A model generated the notes under the pieces. That model saw only the letters and a program-made list of their open reading frames with translations. It was not told where the DNA came from and made no database searches. This document shows positions 35,421-44,249 of a stretch of DNA of 64,000 bases, in pieces. Position numbers and translations under genes: made by a program. Position 1 is the first letter of the stretch, and each line of letters begins with the position of its first letter. Source of the stretch: Variovorax sp. 770b2 (lineage in GTDB: Bacteria; Pseudomonadota; Gammaproteobacteria; Burkholderiales; Burkholderiaceae_C); assembly GCF_900115685.1 (NCBI RefSeq), contig NZ_FOXJ01000001.1, forward strand, positions 2,885,796-2,949,795, given 5' to 3'.

Positions 35421-36404
35421 ATGAAAAGAAGCACACTCATTCGCGGCCTCGCGGCCCTCTCGGCCACGGCCACCCTCTCGCTCGGCCTCGCCTCGACGGC
35501 CGCGGCGCAGGCGGCCAACGACTTCCCGAACCGCTCGATCGAGCTGCTGGTGCCCTACCAGCCGGGCGGCGGCACCGACGGCCTCGCGCGCGCTTTCTCG
35601 GAAGCCAGCCGCAAGCACATCTCGCAGAGCATCGTGATCGTCAACCGCCCCGGCGCGGGCGGCGCCATCGGCTGGACCGAGGTGATCAACGCCAAGCCCG
35701 ACGGCTACAAGCTCGCGGTGCTCACGGTCGAGCTGCTCACGCTGCCGCACCTGGGCCTGGCCAAGTTCAACTACGACGACTTCCAGCCGATCGCGCAGCT
35801 CAACGCCGACCCGGCCGCGATCACCGTGAAGGCCGATGCGCCGTGGAACACCATCGAGGAGTTCCTTGCCGCCGCGAAGAAATCGCCCGAAGGCATCCGC
35901 GTGGGCAACTCGGGCAACGGCTCGATCTGGCACCTTGCGGCCGCCGCGCTGGAAGACAAGACCGGCACCAAGTTCGGCCACATCCCGTTCCAGGGCGCGG
36001 CGCCCGCGGTGCTCGCGCTCCTGGGCGGCCACATCGAAGCCGTGGCGGTGAGCCCGGCCGAAGTGACGACGCACGTGCAGGGCGGCAAGCTCAAGGTGCT
36101 GATGGTGATGGCCGACAAGCGCGTGAAGGGCTTCGAGAAGGTGCCCACCGCCAAGGAGCGCGGCATCGACCTGTCGATCGGCACCTGGCGCGGCATCGGC
36201 GCGCCGAAGAACACGCCGCCCGAAGTGATGGCCAAGCTGCGCGAGATCACCGCCAAGACGGCCGCCGAGCCGCTCATGCACGAGGTGATGGACAAGCAGA
36301 ACCTGGGCTACGTCTACACCGACGGCGCCGTGTTCAAGGAGACGCTGGCCAAGGACAACGTGTACTTCAAGCAGCTGATCACCAAGCTCAACATCAAGCC
36401 ATGA
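35421..36404 (+). CDS. Bug/TctC-family periplasmic solute-binding protein
   Basis: A 327-residue receptor with signal peptide (ending AAAQAAN) and Bug elements LLVPYQPGGGTD, VNRPGAGGAIG and IPFQGAAPAV. The last third differs from the other Bugs in the window (DGAVFKETLAKDNVYF), closer to TctC proper. Its stop overlaps a possible ATG of the next Bug gene. The ATG at 35421 has GGAGAC upstream. Confidence 0.87.
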   Translation: MKRSTLIRGLAALSATATLSLGLASTAAAQAANDFPNRSIELLVPYQPGGGTDGLARAFSEASRKHISQSIVIVNRPGAGGAIGWTEVINAKPDGYKLAVLTVELLTLPHLGLAKFNYDDFQPIAQLNADPAAITVKADAPWNTIEEFLAAAKKSPEGIRVGNSGNGSIWHLAAAALEDKTGTKFGHIPFQGAAPAVLALLGGHIEAVAVSPAEVTTHVQGGKLKVLMVMADKRVKGFEKVPTAKERGIDLSIGTWRGIGAPKNTPPEVMAKLREITAKTAAEPLMHEVMDKQNLGYVYTDGAVFKETLAKDNVYFKQLITKLNIKP

Positions 36405-36427
36405 CCCGGCCCTCGGAGACCAGAGAC

Positions 36428-37432
36428 ATGCAACGCCGCACACTGATCCGAGGCGCCCTCGCCACCTCGATCGCCTCCTCGCTTGCAACGGCCCTGCCCG
36501 CGTTCGCGCAGAGCAGCAACACCTGGCCGACGGGCAAGGCCATCACCTACCTCGTGCCCTTTCCCGCGGGCGGCACCACCGACGTGCTGGGCCGGCTGAT
36601 CGGCCAGAAGCTGGGCACCGTGCTGGGCACCAGCGTGATCATCGACAACAAGGGCGGCGCCGGCGGCAGCGTGGGCTCGGAGGTCGGCGCGCGCGCGGCG
36701 CCCGATGGCTTCACGCTGGTGGGCGGCACGATCAGCTCGCATGCGATCAACGTGAGCCTGTATCCCAAGATCGGCTACGACCCGCAGAAATCGTTCGCGC
36801 CGGTCACGCTGATCGGCACCAACCCGGTGGTGCTGGTGGTGAACCAGGCGAGCCCGTACAAGACGTTGAAGGACGTGCTCGATGCGAGCAAGGCCAAGCC
36901 GGGCGGGCTCTCGTCGGCCTCGGCCGGCACGGGCACCTCGCAGCACCTGGCGCTGGAGTTGCTGGCCTTCAAGTCGGGCGTGAAGTTCACGCACATCCCG
37001 TACAAGGGCAGCGGCCCGGCGATCCAGGACGCGATCGGCGGCCAGGTCGACATGATGTTCGACACCACGGTGGTGGCGGGCCCGCACATCCAGAGCGGCA
37101 AGCTGCGCGCCATCGCCGTCACCTCGGCCCAGCGCCTGGCCTCGATGCCCGACGTGCCGACGGTGGCCGAGTCGGGCGTGCAGGGGCTGAAGGATTTCGA
37201 GGTGGTGTCGTGGCAGGCGATCTTCGTGCCCGCGGGCACGCCGGCGCCGGTTGTCGATCGTCTGCACACCGAGATCCGCAAGATCCTCGCGACGCCCGAG
37301 ATGCAGGACAAGCTCAAGGGCTTCGGCATGGAGCCCACCGACCTGTCGACCGCGCAGATCGCGGCGTTCCAGAAGGCCGAAGTGGAGAAGTGGGCGCAGG
37401 TGATCAAGGCTGCGGGGATCAAGGCGGAGTAG
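36428..37432 (+). CDS. Bug/TctC-family periplasmic solute-binding protein
   Basis: A 334-residue receptor with a Tat-like or Sec signal (MQRRTLIRGALATSIAS) and motifs LVPFPAGGTTD, DNKGGAGGSVG and IPYKGSGPAI. The second ATG (36428) is preferred because GGAG lies nine bases upstream and the signal begins there; an ATG at 36401 overlapping the previous stop is an alternative. It is the last gene of the right arm of the uronate regulon. Confidence 0.87.
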   Translation: MQRRTLIRGALATSIASSLATALPAFAQSSNTWPTGKAITYLVPFPAGGTTDVLGRLIGQKLGTVLGTSVIIDNKGGAGGSVGSEVGARAAPDGFTLVGGTISSHAINVSLYPKIGYDPQKSFAPVTLIGTNPVVLVVNQASPYKTLKDVLDASKAKPGGLSSASAGTGTSQHLALELLAFKSGVKFTHIPYKGSGPAIQDAIGGQVDMMFDTTVVAGPHIQSGKLRAIAVTSAQRLASMPDVPTVAESGVQGLKDFEVVSWQAIFVPAGTPAPVVDRLHTEIRKILATPEMQDKLKGFGMEPTDLSTAQIAAFQKAEVEKWAQVIKAAGIKAE

Positions 37433-37470
37433 TTCGCCGACCGGCGCTCGCCAACGCAAAACCGAGGGAA

Positions 37471-37500
37471 GCCTCCTACGCCCTGCGAGGGAGGCGCTTT
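37471..37500 (+). terminator. Weak terminator at end of right arm
   Basis: GCCTCC (37471-37476) pairs with GGAGGC (37490-37495) around a 13-base loop, followed by GCTTTAT. The T run is short. A TATAGAAT sequence directly after it may be the -10 of psd. Confidence 0.4.
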
Positions 37501-37541
37501 ATAGAATGCCCCTCCGATCCGCATTCGAGGCTTCCCCCAAC

Positions 37542-38393
37542 GTGTCCGACCGCTCCGCAGTTCTGCCCCAATACCTGTTCCCCAAGCAGGCCCTGACCAA
37601 TTTCGCCGGCTGGGTCGCGGGGAAGGAACGCGGTGCCGTCACGACATGGATCATTCGCCGCTTCGTCGCCAAGTACGGCGTGGACATGGGCGAGGCGCTC
37701 GAGTCGGACATCGAGCACTACAAAAGCTTTAACCAGTTCTTCACGCGCGCGCTCAAGCCCGGCATGCGCCCGCTCGCGCAGGCCGACCTGGTGTGCCCCG
37801 TGGACGGCGCGATCAGCCAGTTCGGCGCGATCGAGGGCGACCAGATCTTCCAGGCCAAGGGCCACAACTACACGACCACCGCGCTGGTCGGCGGCGACGC
37901 AGCGCTGGCCGCGAAATTCGCGCACGGCAGCTTCGCGACGCTCTACCTGAGCCCGAAGGACTACCACCGCATCCACATGCCCTGCGACGGGCGCCTCGTG
38001 CGCATGATCCACGTGCCCGGCGACCTGTTCTCGGTGAACCCCACCACCGCGCGCGGCGTGCCGGGGCTCTTTGCGCGCAACGAGCGCGTGGTGTGCGTCT
38101 TCGAATCGGCGCGCGGGCCCTTCGTGCTGGTGCTCGTGGGCGCCACCATCGTCGGCAGCATGGCCACCGTGTGGCACGGCGTGGTCAATCCGCCGCGCGT
38201 GGGCGAGTTGCGCGAGTGGAACTACAACGACCAGCAGATCGACATCAAGAAGGGCGACGAGATGGGCCGTTTCTTGCTCGGCTCCACCGTCGTCATGCTG
38301 TTCCCGGCGCCCGCGCTGGCGTTCAACCCCGACTGGTCGCCCACCCGCGCGATCCGTCTGGGCGAAGCCATGGCCGACTACACGAATTTGTGA
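37542..38393 (+). CDS. psd: Phosphatidylserine decarboxylase
   Basis: A 283-residue proenzyme that makes phosphatidylethanolamine at the inner membrane. The self-cleavage site LGST (FLLGSTVVML) near the C-terminus would generate the pyruvoyl group, and the conserved HRIHMPCDG and H-containing segments are present. The GTG at 37542 (VSDRSAVLPQYLFPK) is preferred since an upstream ATG at 37506 overlaps a -10-like TATAGAAT; the exact start is uncertain by 12 codons. Confidence 0.92.
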   Translation: MSDRSAVLPQYLFPKQALTNFAGWVAGKERGAVTTWIIRRFVAKYGVDMGEALESDIEHYKSFNQFFTRALKPGMRPLAQADLVCPVDGAISQFGAIEGDQIFQAKGHNYTTTALVGGDAALAAKFAHGSFATLYLSPKDYHRIHMPCDGRLVRMIHVPGDLFSVNPTTARGVPGLFARNERVVCVFESARGPFVLVLVGATIVGSMATVWHGVVNPPRVGELREWNYNDQQIDIKKGDEMGRFLLGSTVVMLFPAPALAFNPDWSPTRAIRLGEAMADYTNL

Positions 38394-38572
38394 GGCTTTG
38401 TCTCACAGCCCGCATGCAGCGTGCCCTTACAGCTATAAAACTAGTAGCATCCACATCGTTTGCGCTATAGTCGCCGGCCCGCAGGACGGTCCATAACCAA
38501 TCACAAACAAGAGCGCGCGGCATCGGCCACCCACAGGCCCGCAGCCCGCCCAGCTTCGAGGAGATGATGTCG

Positions 38573-38989
38573 ATGAGTACCAAGGAAAACGCAGCCGTCA
38601 GCCAGTTGCTCGCACTGCTCGAAGCCCGCTATGCGCTGCGCGTGCTCTGGGCCCTTCGCGACGGCCATGCCCAGACCTTCCGCCTGCTGCAGGACAGCGT
38701 GGGCGGCATCACTCCCAACACCCTGAACACCCGCATCAAGGAGCTGCGCGAGGCCGGCCTCGTGAGCCACGGCAGCGACGGTTACTGCCTCACCTTGAGC
38801 GGGCAGGACCTGCTCAAGCGGCTTTCCGACCTGCAGGCCTTTGCCGGCAAATGGCAACTGGGCCAACTCAAGAAGGCGGCCGTGCCGGCTGCACCCGCGG
38901 CCACTGCGCCAGCCGCGCCCGTTGCGCCTCCGGCCCCCTCCTCGCCACCTCCTCCGCCCCCCGCGCCGCCCGCCGATACGACGAGCTGA
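38573..38989 (+). CDS. HxlR-like winged-helix regulator with Pro/Ala tail
   Basis: A 138-residue protein. Residues 1-90 form a winged helix of the HxlR type (LLEARYALRVLWALRDG, TPNTLNTRIKELREAGLV). The C-terminal 40 residues are almost entirely Pro and Ala, probably disordered. The ATG at 38573 is chosen because GAGGAG lies nine bases upstream; two earlier ATGs are too close to it. It is a single gene between psd and the FKBP gene, and its targets are unknown. Confidence 0.75.
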   Translation: MSTKENAAVSQLLALLEARYALRVLWALRDGHAQTFRLLQDSVGGITPNTLNTRIKELREAGLVSHGSDGYCLTLSGQDLLKRLSDLQAFAGKWQLGQLKKAAVPAAPAATAPAAPVAPPAPSSPPPPPPAPPADTTS

Positions 38990-39067
38990 GCGCGCCGCCA
39001 GCCGGCATCGGTAAACTTCGCGCCTTCGATCCAATTCACCATTCATCGACGCAAGGAGCGTTTTCCC

Positions 39068-39418
39068 ATGCCTACCACCCCCTCCGGCCTCCAATACGAA
39101 GACACCGAAGTCGGCACCGGTGCCGAAGCCAAGGCTGGCCAGCACGTGCATGTGCACTACACCGGCTGGCTCTACAACGACGGCGTGCAAGGCGCCAAGT
39201 TCGATTCGAGCCGCGACCGCAACGACCCGTTCGCGTTCTCGCTGGGCGCGGGCCAGGTCATCAAGGGCTGGGACGAAGGCGTCGCCGGCATGAAGATCGG
39301 CGGCAAGCGCACGCTGGTCATTCCCGCATCGCTGGGCTATGGCGCCCGCGGCGCCGGCGGCGTGATCCCCCCGAACGCCACGCTGAAGTTCGACGTCGAA
39401 CTGCTCGACGCGCACTGA
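39068..39418 (+). CDS. FKBP-type peptidyl-prolyl isomerase
   Basis: A 116-residue cytoplasmic single-domain FKBP with the active-site residues in [32 protein letters not shown] and [14 protein letters not shown]. It catalyses prolyl cis-trans isomerisation. It has no signal peptide, and AAGGAG lies before the ATG. It is followed by a repeat and a strong terminator, so it is separate from the chaperone operon. Confidence 0.92.
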   Translation: MPTTPSGLQYEDTEVGTGAEAKAGQHVHVHYTGWLYNDGVQGAKFDSSRDRNDPFAFSLGAGQVIKGWDEGVAGMKIGGKRTLVIPASLGYGARGAGGVIPPNATLKFDVELLDAH

Positions 39419-39425
39419 TCCAAGG

Positions 39426-39517
39426 CTCGCCCCCAGGCTGCGCGCACTGCGTGTCGCTTCGCCAACCCCCTGCCGGGGGCAACACCGGCGGCCCGGCAAA
39501 GCCGGTTCCGCGGTGTT
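39426..39517 (-). repeat. Dispersed repeat, copy 2 (inverted)
   Basis: The reverse complement begins AACACCGCGGAACCGG and continues with the same GCCGGGCCGC and GCCTGGGGG blocks as the copy at 18389-18482. A few substitutions and one-base gaps separate the copies. It lies directly after the FKBP stop codon. Confidence 0.75.
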
Positions 39518-39548
39518 TCGCGAAAAAACAGCCTCAAAACCCCATGCA

Positions 39549-39572
39549 GCGGCCCATTTGGCCGCATTTTTT
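39549..39572 (+). terminator. Rho-independent terminator
   Basis: GCGGCC (39549-39554) and GGCCGC (39560-39565) form a stem with a CATTT loop, followed by ATTTTTT. It ends the FKBP transcription unit and lies two bases before the RpoH promoter of grpE. Confidence 0.8.
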
Positions 39573-39574
39573 CG

Positions 39575-39602
39575 CTTGAAATGCCTCTGGCCAGCCCCAA
39601 GT
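39575..39602 (+). promoter_or_regulatory. RpoH (sigma32) promoter for grpE-dnaK-dnaJ
   Basis: CTTGAA at 39575-39580, a 14-bp spacer and CCCCAAGT at 39595-39602 closely match the heat-shock consensus CTTGAA-N13-15-CCCCATNT. It is 46 bp upstream of grpE. Confidence 0.8.
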
Positions 39603-39647
39603 GGCTGGCTATCGTTTGTTTTCTCGGCGCACGCCGTTCTTTGAAAA

Positions 39648-40214
39648 ATGTCTGACCCGCAACAATCCGCACAGAATTCGCAAATGCTGCAAGGCGAGCC
39701 CAGTCCCGAAGAACTGGAGGCCGCGCAGGCCGCCAATGAAGCAGATGCATTGGCTGCCGCCCAAGGCGAGCTTGTTGCCCTGCAGGCCAAGAATGCCGAA
39801 TTGGCCGATCAATACCTGCGCGCCCAGGCCGACGTTCAAAACGCCCGCCGCCGCGCCGACGACGAAATCACCAAGGCCCGCAAATTCGCGGTCGAGGCCT
39901 TTGCAGAGAGCCTGCTGCCGGTGACCGACAGCCTGGAAGCAGGCCTGGCCATCAAGGACGCCACGCCGGAGCAGATCCGCGAAGGCGCCGAAGCCACGCT
40001 GCGGCAGTTGAAGAGCGCGCTCGAACGCAACAAGGTGATCGAAGTGGCCCCGGCCGCCGGCACGAAGTTCGATCCGCACCAGCACCAGGCCATCTCGGTG
40101 GTGCCCGCGCCCGGGCAGGAACCCAACACCGTGGTGAGCGTGCTCCAGAAGGGCTACACCATCAACGAGCGCGTGCTGCGCCCGGCGCTGGTCACGGTCA
40201 GCGCGCCGAAATAA
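39648..40214 (+). CDS. grpE: GrpE nucleotide exchange factor
   Basis: A 188-residue cochaperone that releases ADP from DnaK. The N-terminal acidic, Ala/Glu-rich coiled coil (to about residue 95) leads into the conserved beta domain ([42 protein letters not shown]). The order grpE-dnaK-dnaJ under an RpoH promoter is normal. The ribosome binding site is weak. Confidence 0.96.
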   Translation: MSDPQQSAQNSQMLQGEPSPEELEAAQAANEADALAAAQGELVALQAKNAELADQYLRAQADVQNARRRADDEITKARKFAVEAFAESLLPVTDSLEAGLAIKDATPEQIREGAEATLRQLKSALERNKVIEVAPAAGTKFDPHQHQAISVVPAPGQEPNTVVSVLQKGYTINERVLRPALVTVSAPK

Positions 40215-40262
40215 CCGGTCCATCGGCACACAAGATTCCCACAGGAAATCCCCGCGTCTTCC

Positions 40263-40290
40263 CTTGAATCACGCCGGGTTATCCACAAGT
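40263..40290 (+). promoter_or_regulatory. Second RpoH-like promoter, in front of dnaK
   Basis: CTTGAA at 40263-40268, a 14-bp spacer and CCACAAGT at 40283-40290. This is one base from the grpE promoter's CCCCAAGT, with identical spacing. It would give dnaK extra heat-shock transcription independent of grpE. Confidence 0.7.
40279..40287 (+). promoter_or_regulatory. Consensus DnaA box overlapping dnaK promoter
   Basis: TTATCCACA is the full consensus DnaA-binding 9-mer. It covers the spacer end and the -10 of the putative dnaK RpoH promoter, so DnaA could compete with RNA polymerase there. A single box can occur by chance. Confidence 0.5.
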
Positions 40291-40330
40291 TCATAACAAC
40301 ATATTTTTCAGGCTTTCAGGAGTACAGAAC

Positions 40331-42268
<1,938 letters not shown>

Positions 42269-42285
42269 TCCACAGTCGCTTGACC

Positions 42286-42325
42286 AAGGCTGGATCACCC
42301 TGCGGGGTGCTCCAGCCTTTCTCGC
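42286..42325 (+). terminator. Terminator or attenuator between dnaK and dnaJ
   Basis: AAGGCTGGA (42286-42294) pairs perfectly with TCCAGCCTT (42311-42319), with an inner CCC/GGG stem, followed by TCTCGCTT. The strong stem with a weak T tail suggests partial termination, giving more DnaK than DnaJ. Confidence 0.65.
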
Positions 42326-42376
42326 TTCAAGTCACCCGAATTCCCGCCGTCTCCCGAGCCCCCTGATCGACCTGCC

Positions 42377-43516
42377 ATGGCCACCAAACGCGACTACTAC
42401 GAAACCCTCGGCGTCCCCAAGAACGCGAGCGAGGAAGAAATCAAGAAGTCTTATCGCAAGCTTGCGATGAAGCACCACCCCGACCGCAACCACGGCGACA
42501 CCAGCAAGGACGCCGAGGCCAAGTTCAAGGAGGTGAAGGAGGCCTACGAGATGCTGTCGGACGGCCAGAAGCGCGCGGCCTACGACCAGTACGGCCACGC
42601 CGGCGTCGACCCCAACATGCGCGGCGGCCCGGGTGCGGAAGGCTTCGGCGGCTTCGCGGAAGCCTTCGGCGACATCTTCGGCGACGTGTTCGGCGGTGCG
42701 CGCGGCGGCCGCCAGGGCGGCGGGCGCCAGGTGTTCCGCGGCAGCGACCTGAGCTATGCGATGGAAGTCACGCTCGAGGAAGCGGCCGAAGGCAAGGAAG
42801 CCCAGATCCGCATTCCCAGCTGGGACAACTGCGACACCTGCAAGGGCTCGGGCGCCAAGCCCGGCACCAAGCCGATCACCTGCACCACCTGCCACGGCGC
42901 GGGCGCGGTGCAGATGCGCCAGGGCTTCTTCAGCGTGCAGCAGACCTGCCCCACCTGCCACGGCAGCGGCAAGATCATTCCCGAGCCCTGCACGGTGTGC
43001 CATGGCCAGGGCAAGATCAAGAACAACAAGACGCTCGAGGTGAAGATCCCTGCCGGCATCGACGACGGCATGCGCATCCGCAGCACCGGCAATGGCGAGC
43101 CGGGCACCAACGGCGGGCCTCCGGGCGATCTCTACATCGAGATTCGCCTCAAGAAGCACGAACTCTTCGAGCGCGACGGCGACGACCTGCACTGCGTGGT
43201 GCCGGTCAGCGTGACCACGGCGGCGCTCGGCGGCGAGATCAACGTGCCCACGCTCAAGGGCGCGGCGGCGATCGACATTCCCGATGGCACGCAAAGCGGC
43301 AAGCAGTTTCGCCTCCGCGGCAAGGGCATCAAGGGCGTGCGTTCGAGCTATCCGGGCGACCTGTACTGCCACGTGCGCGTCGAGACGCCGGTCAAGCTCA
43401 CCGAGCACCAGCGCAAGCTGCTCAAGGAACTGGACGAGTCGCTCAAGAAGGGCGGCGACAAGCACAGCCCGACCGACAAGGGCTGGTTCGACAAGGCCAA
43501 GGAATTTTTCAGCTGA
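42377..43516 (+). CDS. dnaJ: Hsp40 cochaperone DnaJ
   Basis: A 379-residue cochaperone stimulating DnaK ATPase. The J-domain has the HPD motif (KHHPDRNHG), then a Gly/Phe-rich region (about 75-120). Four zinc-binding repeats follow ([32 protein letters not shown]), then the C-terminal substrate domains. All family features are intact. Confidence 0.98.
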   Translation: MATKRDYYETLGVPKNASEEEIKKSYRKLAMKHHPDRNHGDTSKDAEAKFKEVKEAYEMLSDGQKRAAYDQYGHAGVDPNMRGGPGAEGFGGFAEAFGDIFGDVFGGARGGRQGGGRQVFRGSDLSYAMEVTLEEAAEGKEAQIRIPSWDNCDTCKGSGAKPGTKPITCTTCHGAGAVQMRQGFFSVQQTCPTCHGSGKIIPEPCTVCHGQGKIKNNKTLEVKIPAGIDDGMRIRSTGNGEPGTNGGPPGDLYIEIRLKKHELFERDGDDLHCVVPVSVTTAALGGEINVPTLKGAAAIDIPDGTQSGKQFRLRGKGIKGVRSSYPGDLYCHVRVETPVKLTEHQRKLLKELDESLKKGGDKHSPTDKGWFDKAKEFFS

Positions 43517-43565
43517 GCTGAGAGGCCCTCCCGCCGGGCACCAAAGGCGTGCGGGAATGTTCGAG

Positions 43566-43613
43566 GCCCCGAGCCTCTGCGTGCATCGGATGCAGCAGGG
43601 CCTCGGGGCTTTT
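43566..43613 (+). terminator. Terminator of the chaperone operon
   Basis: GCCCCGAG (43566-43573) pairs with CTCGGGGC (43602-43609), with an inner TGCAT/ATGCA hairpin, followed by TTTTC. It ends transcription about 50 bp after dnaJ. Confidence 0.75.
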
Positions 43614-44090
43614 CTTCGCCTGTAACAAGCGGCCCTCCTCCGCCCGGCCGACGACGATCGGCGCTGCGCTTGGACGCCTGGCTCTTCGCACTGGTGCATC
43701 CGGAGCCGAGAAACCGCTGCGGATCACCCAGTCGGTGCGCCCTGCACCGTTGCGGCACGCGCCGACCGGCATCCGCGCTGCTTTCCCACGCGTACATGCG
43801 CCAGACGCCGATCTCAACGTGGCGTGAGGATTGCTTTTAGATAATTTTTGGATGTGCAATAAACCAAACGACAGATCGCGCGTTATTGCAGGGGAGCGTA
43901 TGTTTTTATTGAGCTGCGATGCTCAATAGGCGTTGTGTTCTCGGGAAAACACCAATACCGTTCGATATAGGTATTTCACCCGGAGAGAATTACGCGAGGC
44001 GAGCCTTTTAATTTAACTGAAATTTGAAAACTAGTTCCGGCTTTTTTCAGGAACTTTACGTACCGGCAGGGTTCGCAATAAATAAAAGAT

Positions 44091-44118
44091 TTGCCAGGTT
44101 CAATGTTTGCTTTATCCT
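44091..44118 (+). promoter_or_regulatory. Putative promoter of prkA operon
   Basis: TTGCCA at 44091-44096 and TATCCT at 44113-44118, spaced 16 bp, within AT-rich DNA. They would give a 5' leader of about 125 bases. In other proteobacteria this operon responds to stationary-phase and nitrogen signals; I found no well-spaced sigma54 site here. Confidence 0.45.
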
Positions 44119-44249
44119 GATTGTTAGCAGAATGTTGTAGGGGAGTTTTCCACCGCATGCAGCGGGGCGGGCACCTTTTAAATGGCGCGCATTGCCTTTG
44201 CTGCAGGCCTCGGGGCCAAAAGCCCCACCGACCTGATGGAGGCGTGACC

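Larger units (their letters stand above)
43517..44249. other. 733-bp gene-free stretch, GC-rich then AT-rich
   Basis: The first 100 bp hold the dnaJ terminator. From 43620 to 43830 the DNA is GC-rich with a short hairpin (GGTGC/GCACC near 43735-43749). A 116-codon open frame on the minus strand (43509-43859) has no ribosome binding site, domain or neighbour support, so I do not call it. From 43830 to 44125 base composition turns clearly AT-rich, with hairpins ATTGAGC/GCTCAAT (43909-43928), AATACC/GGTATT (43955-43976) and GTTCC/GGAAC (44034-44054). This part is probably the regulatory region of prkA. Confidence 0.5.

Noticed and set aside
36314..37459. A 381-codon minus-strand open frame
   Set aside because: It lies opposite a complete Bug receptor gene and has low-complexity composition.
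43509..43859. Minus-strand 116-codon and plus-strand 92-codon open frames after dnaJ
   Set aside because: No ribosome binding site, no recognisable domain, and both cross or abut the dnaJ terminator. I treat the region as non-coding.
44180..44215. Sigma54 promoter upstream of prkA
   Set aside because: A TGGC element is present near 44181, but the GC of the -12 element is at the wrong spacing.
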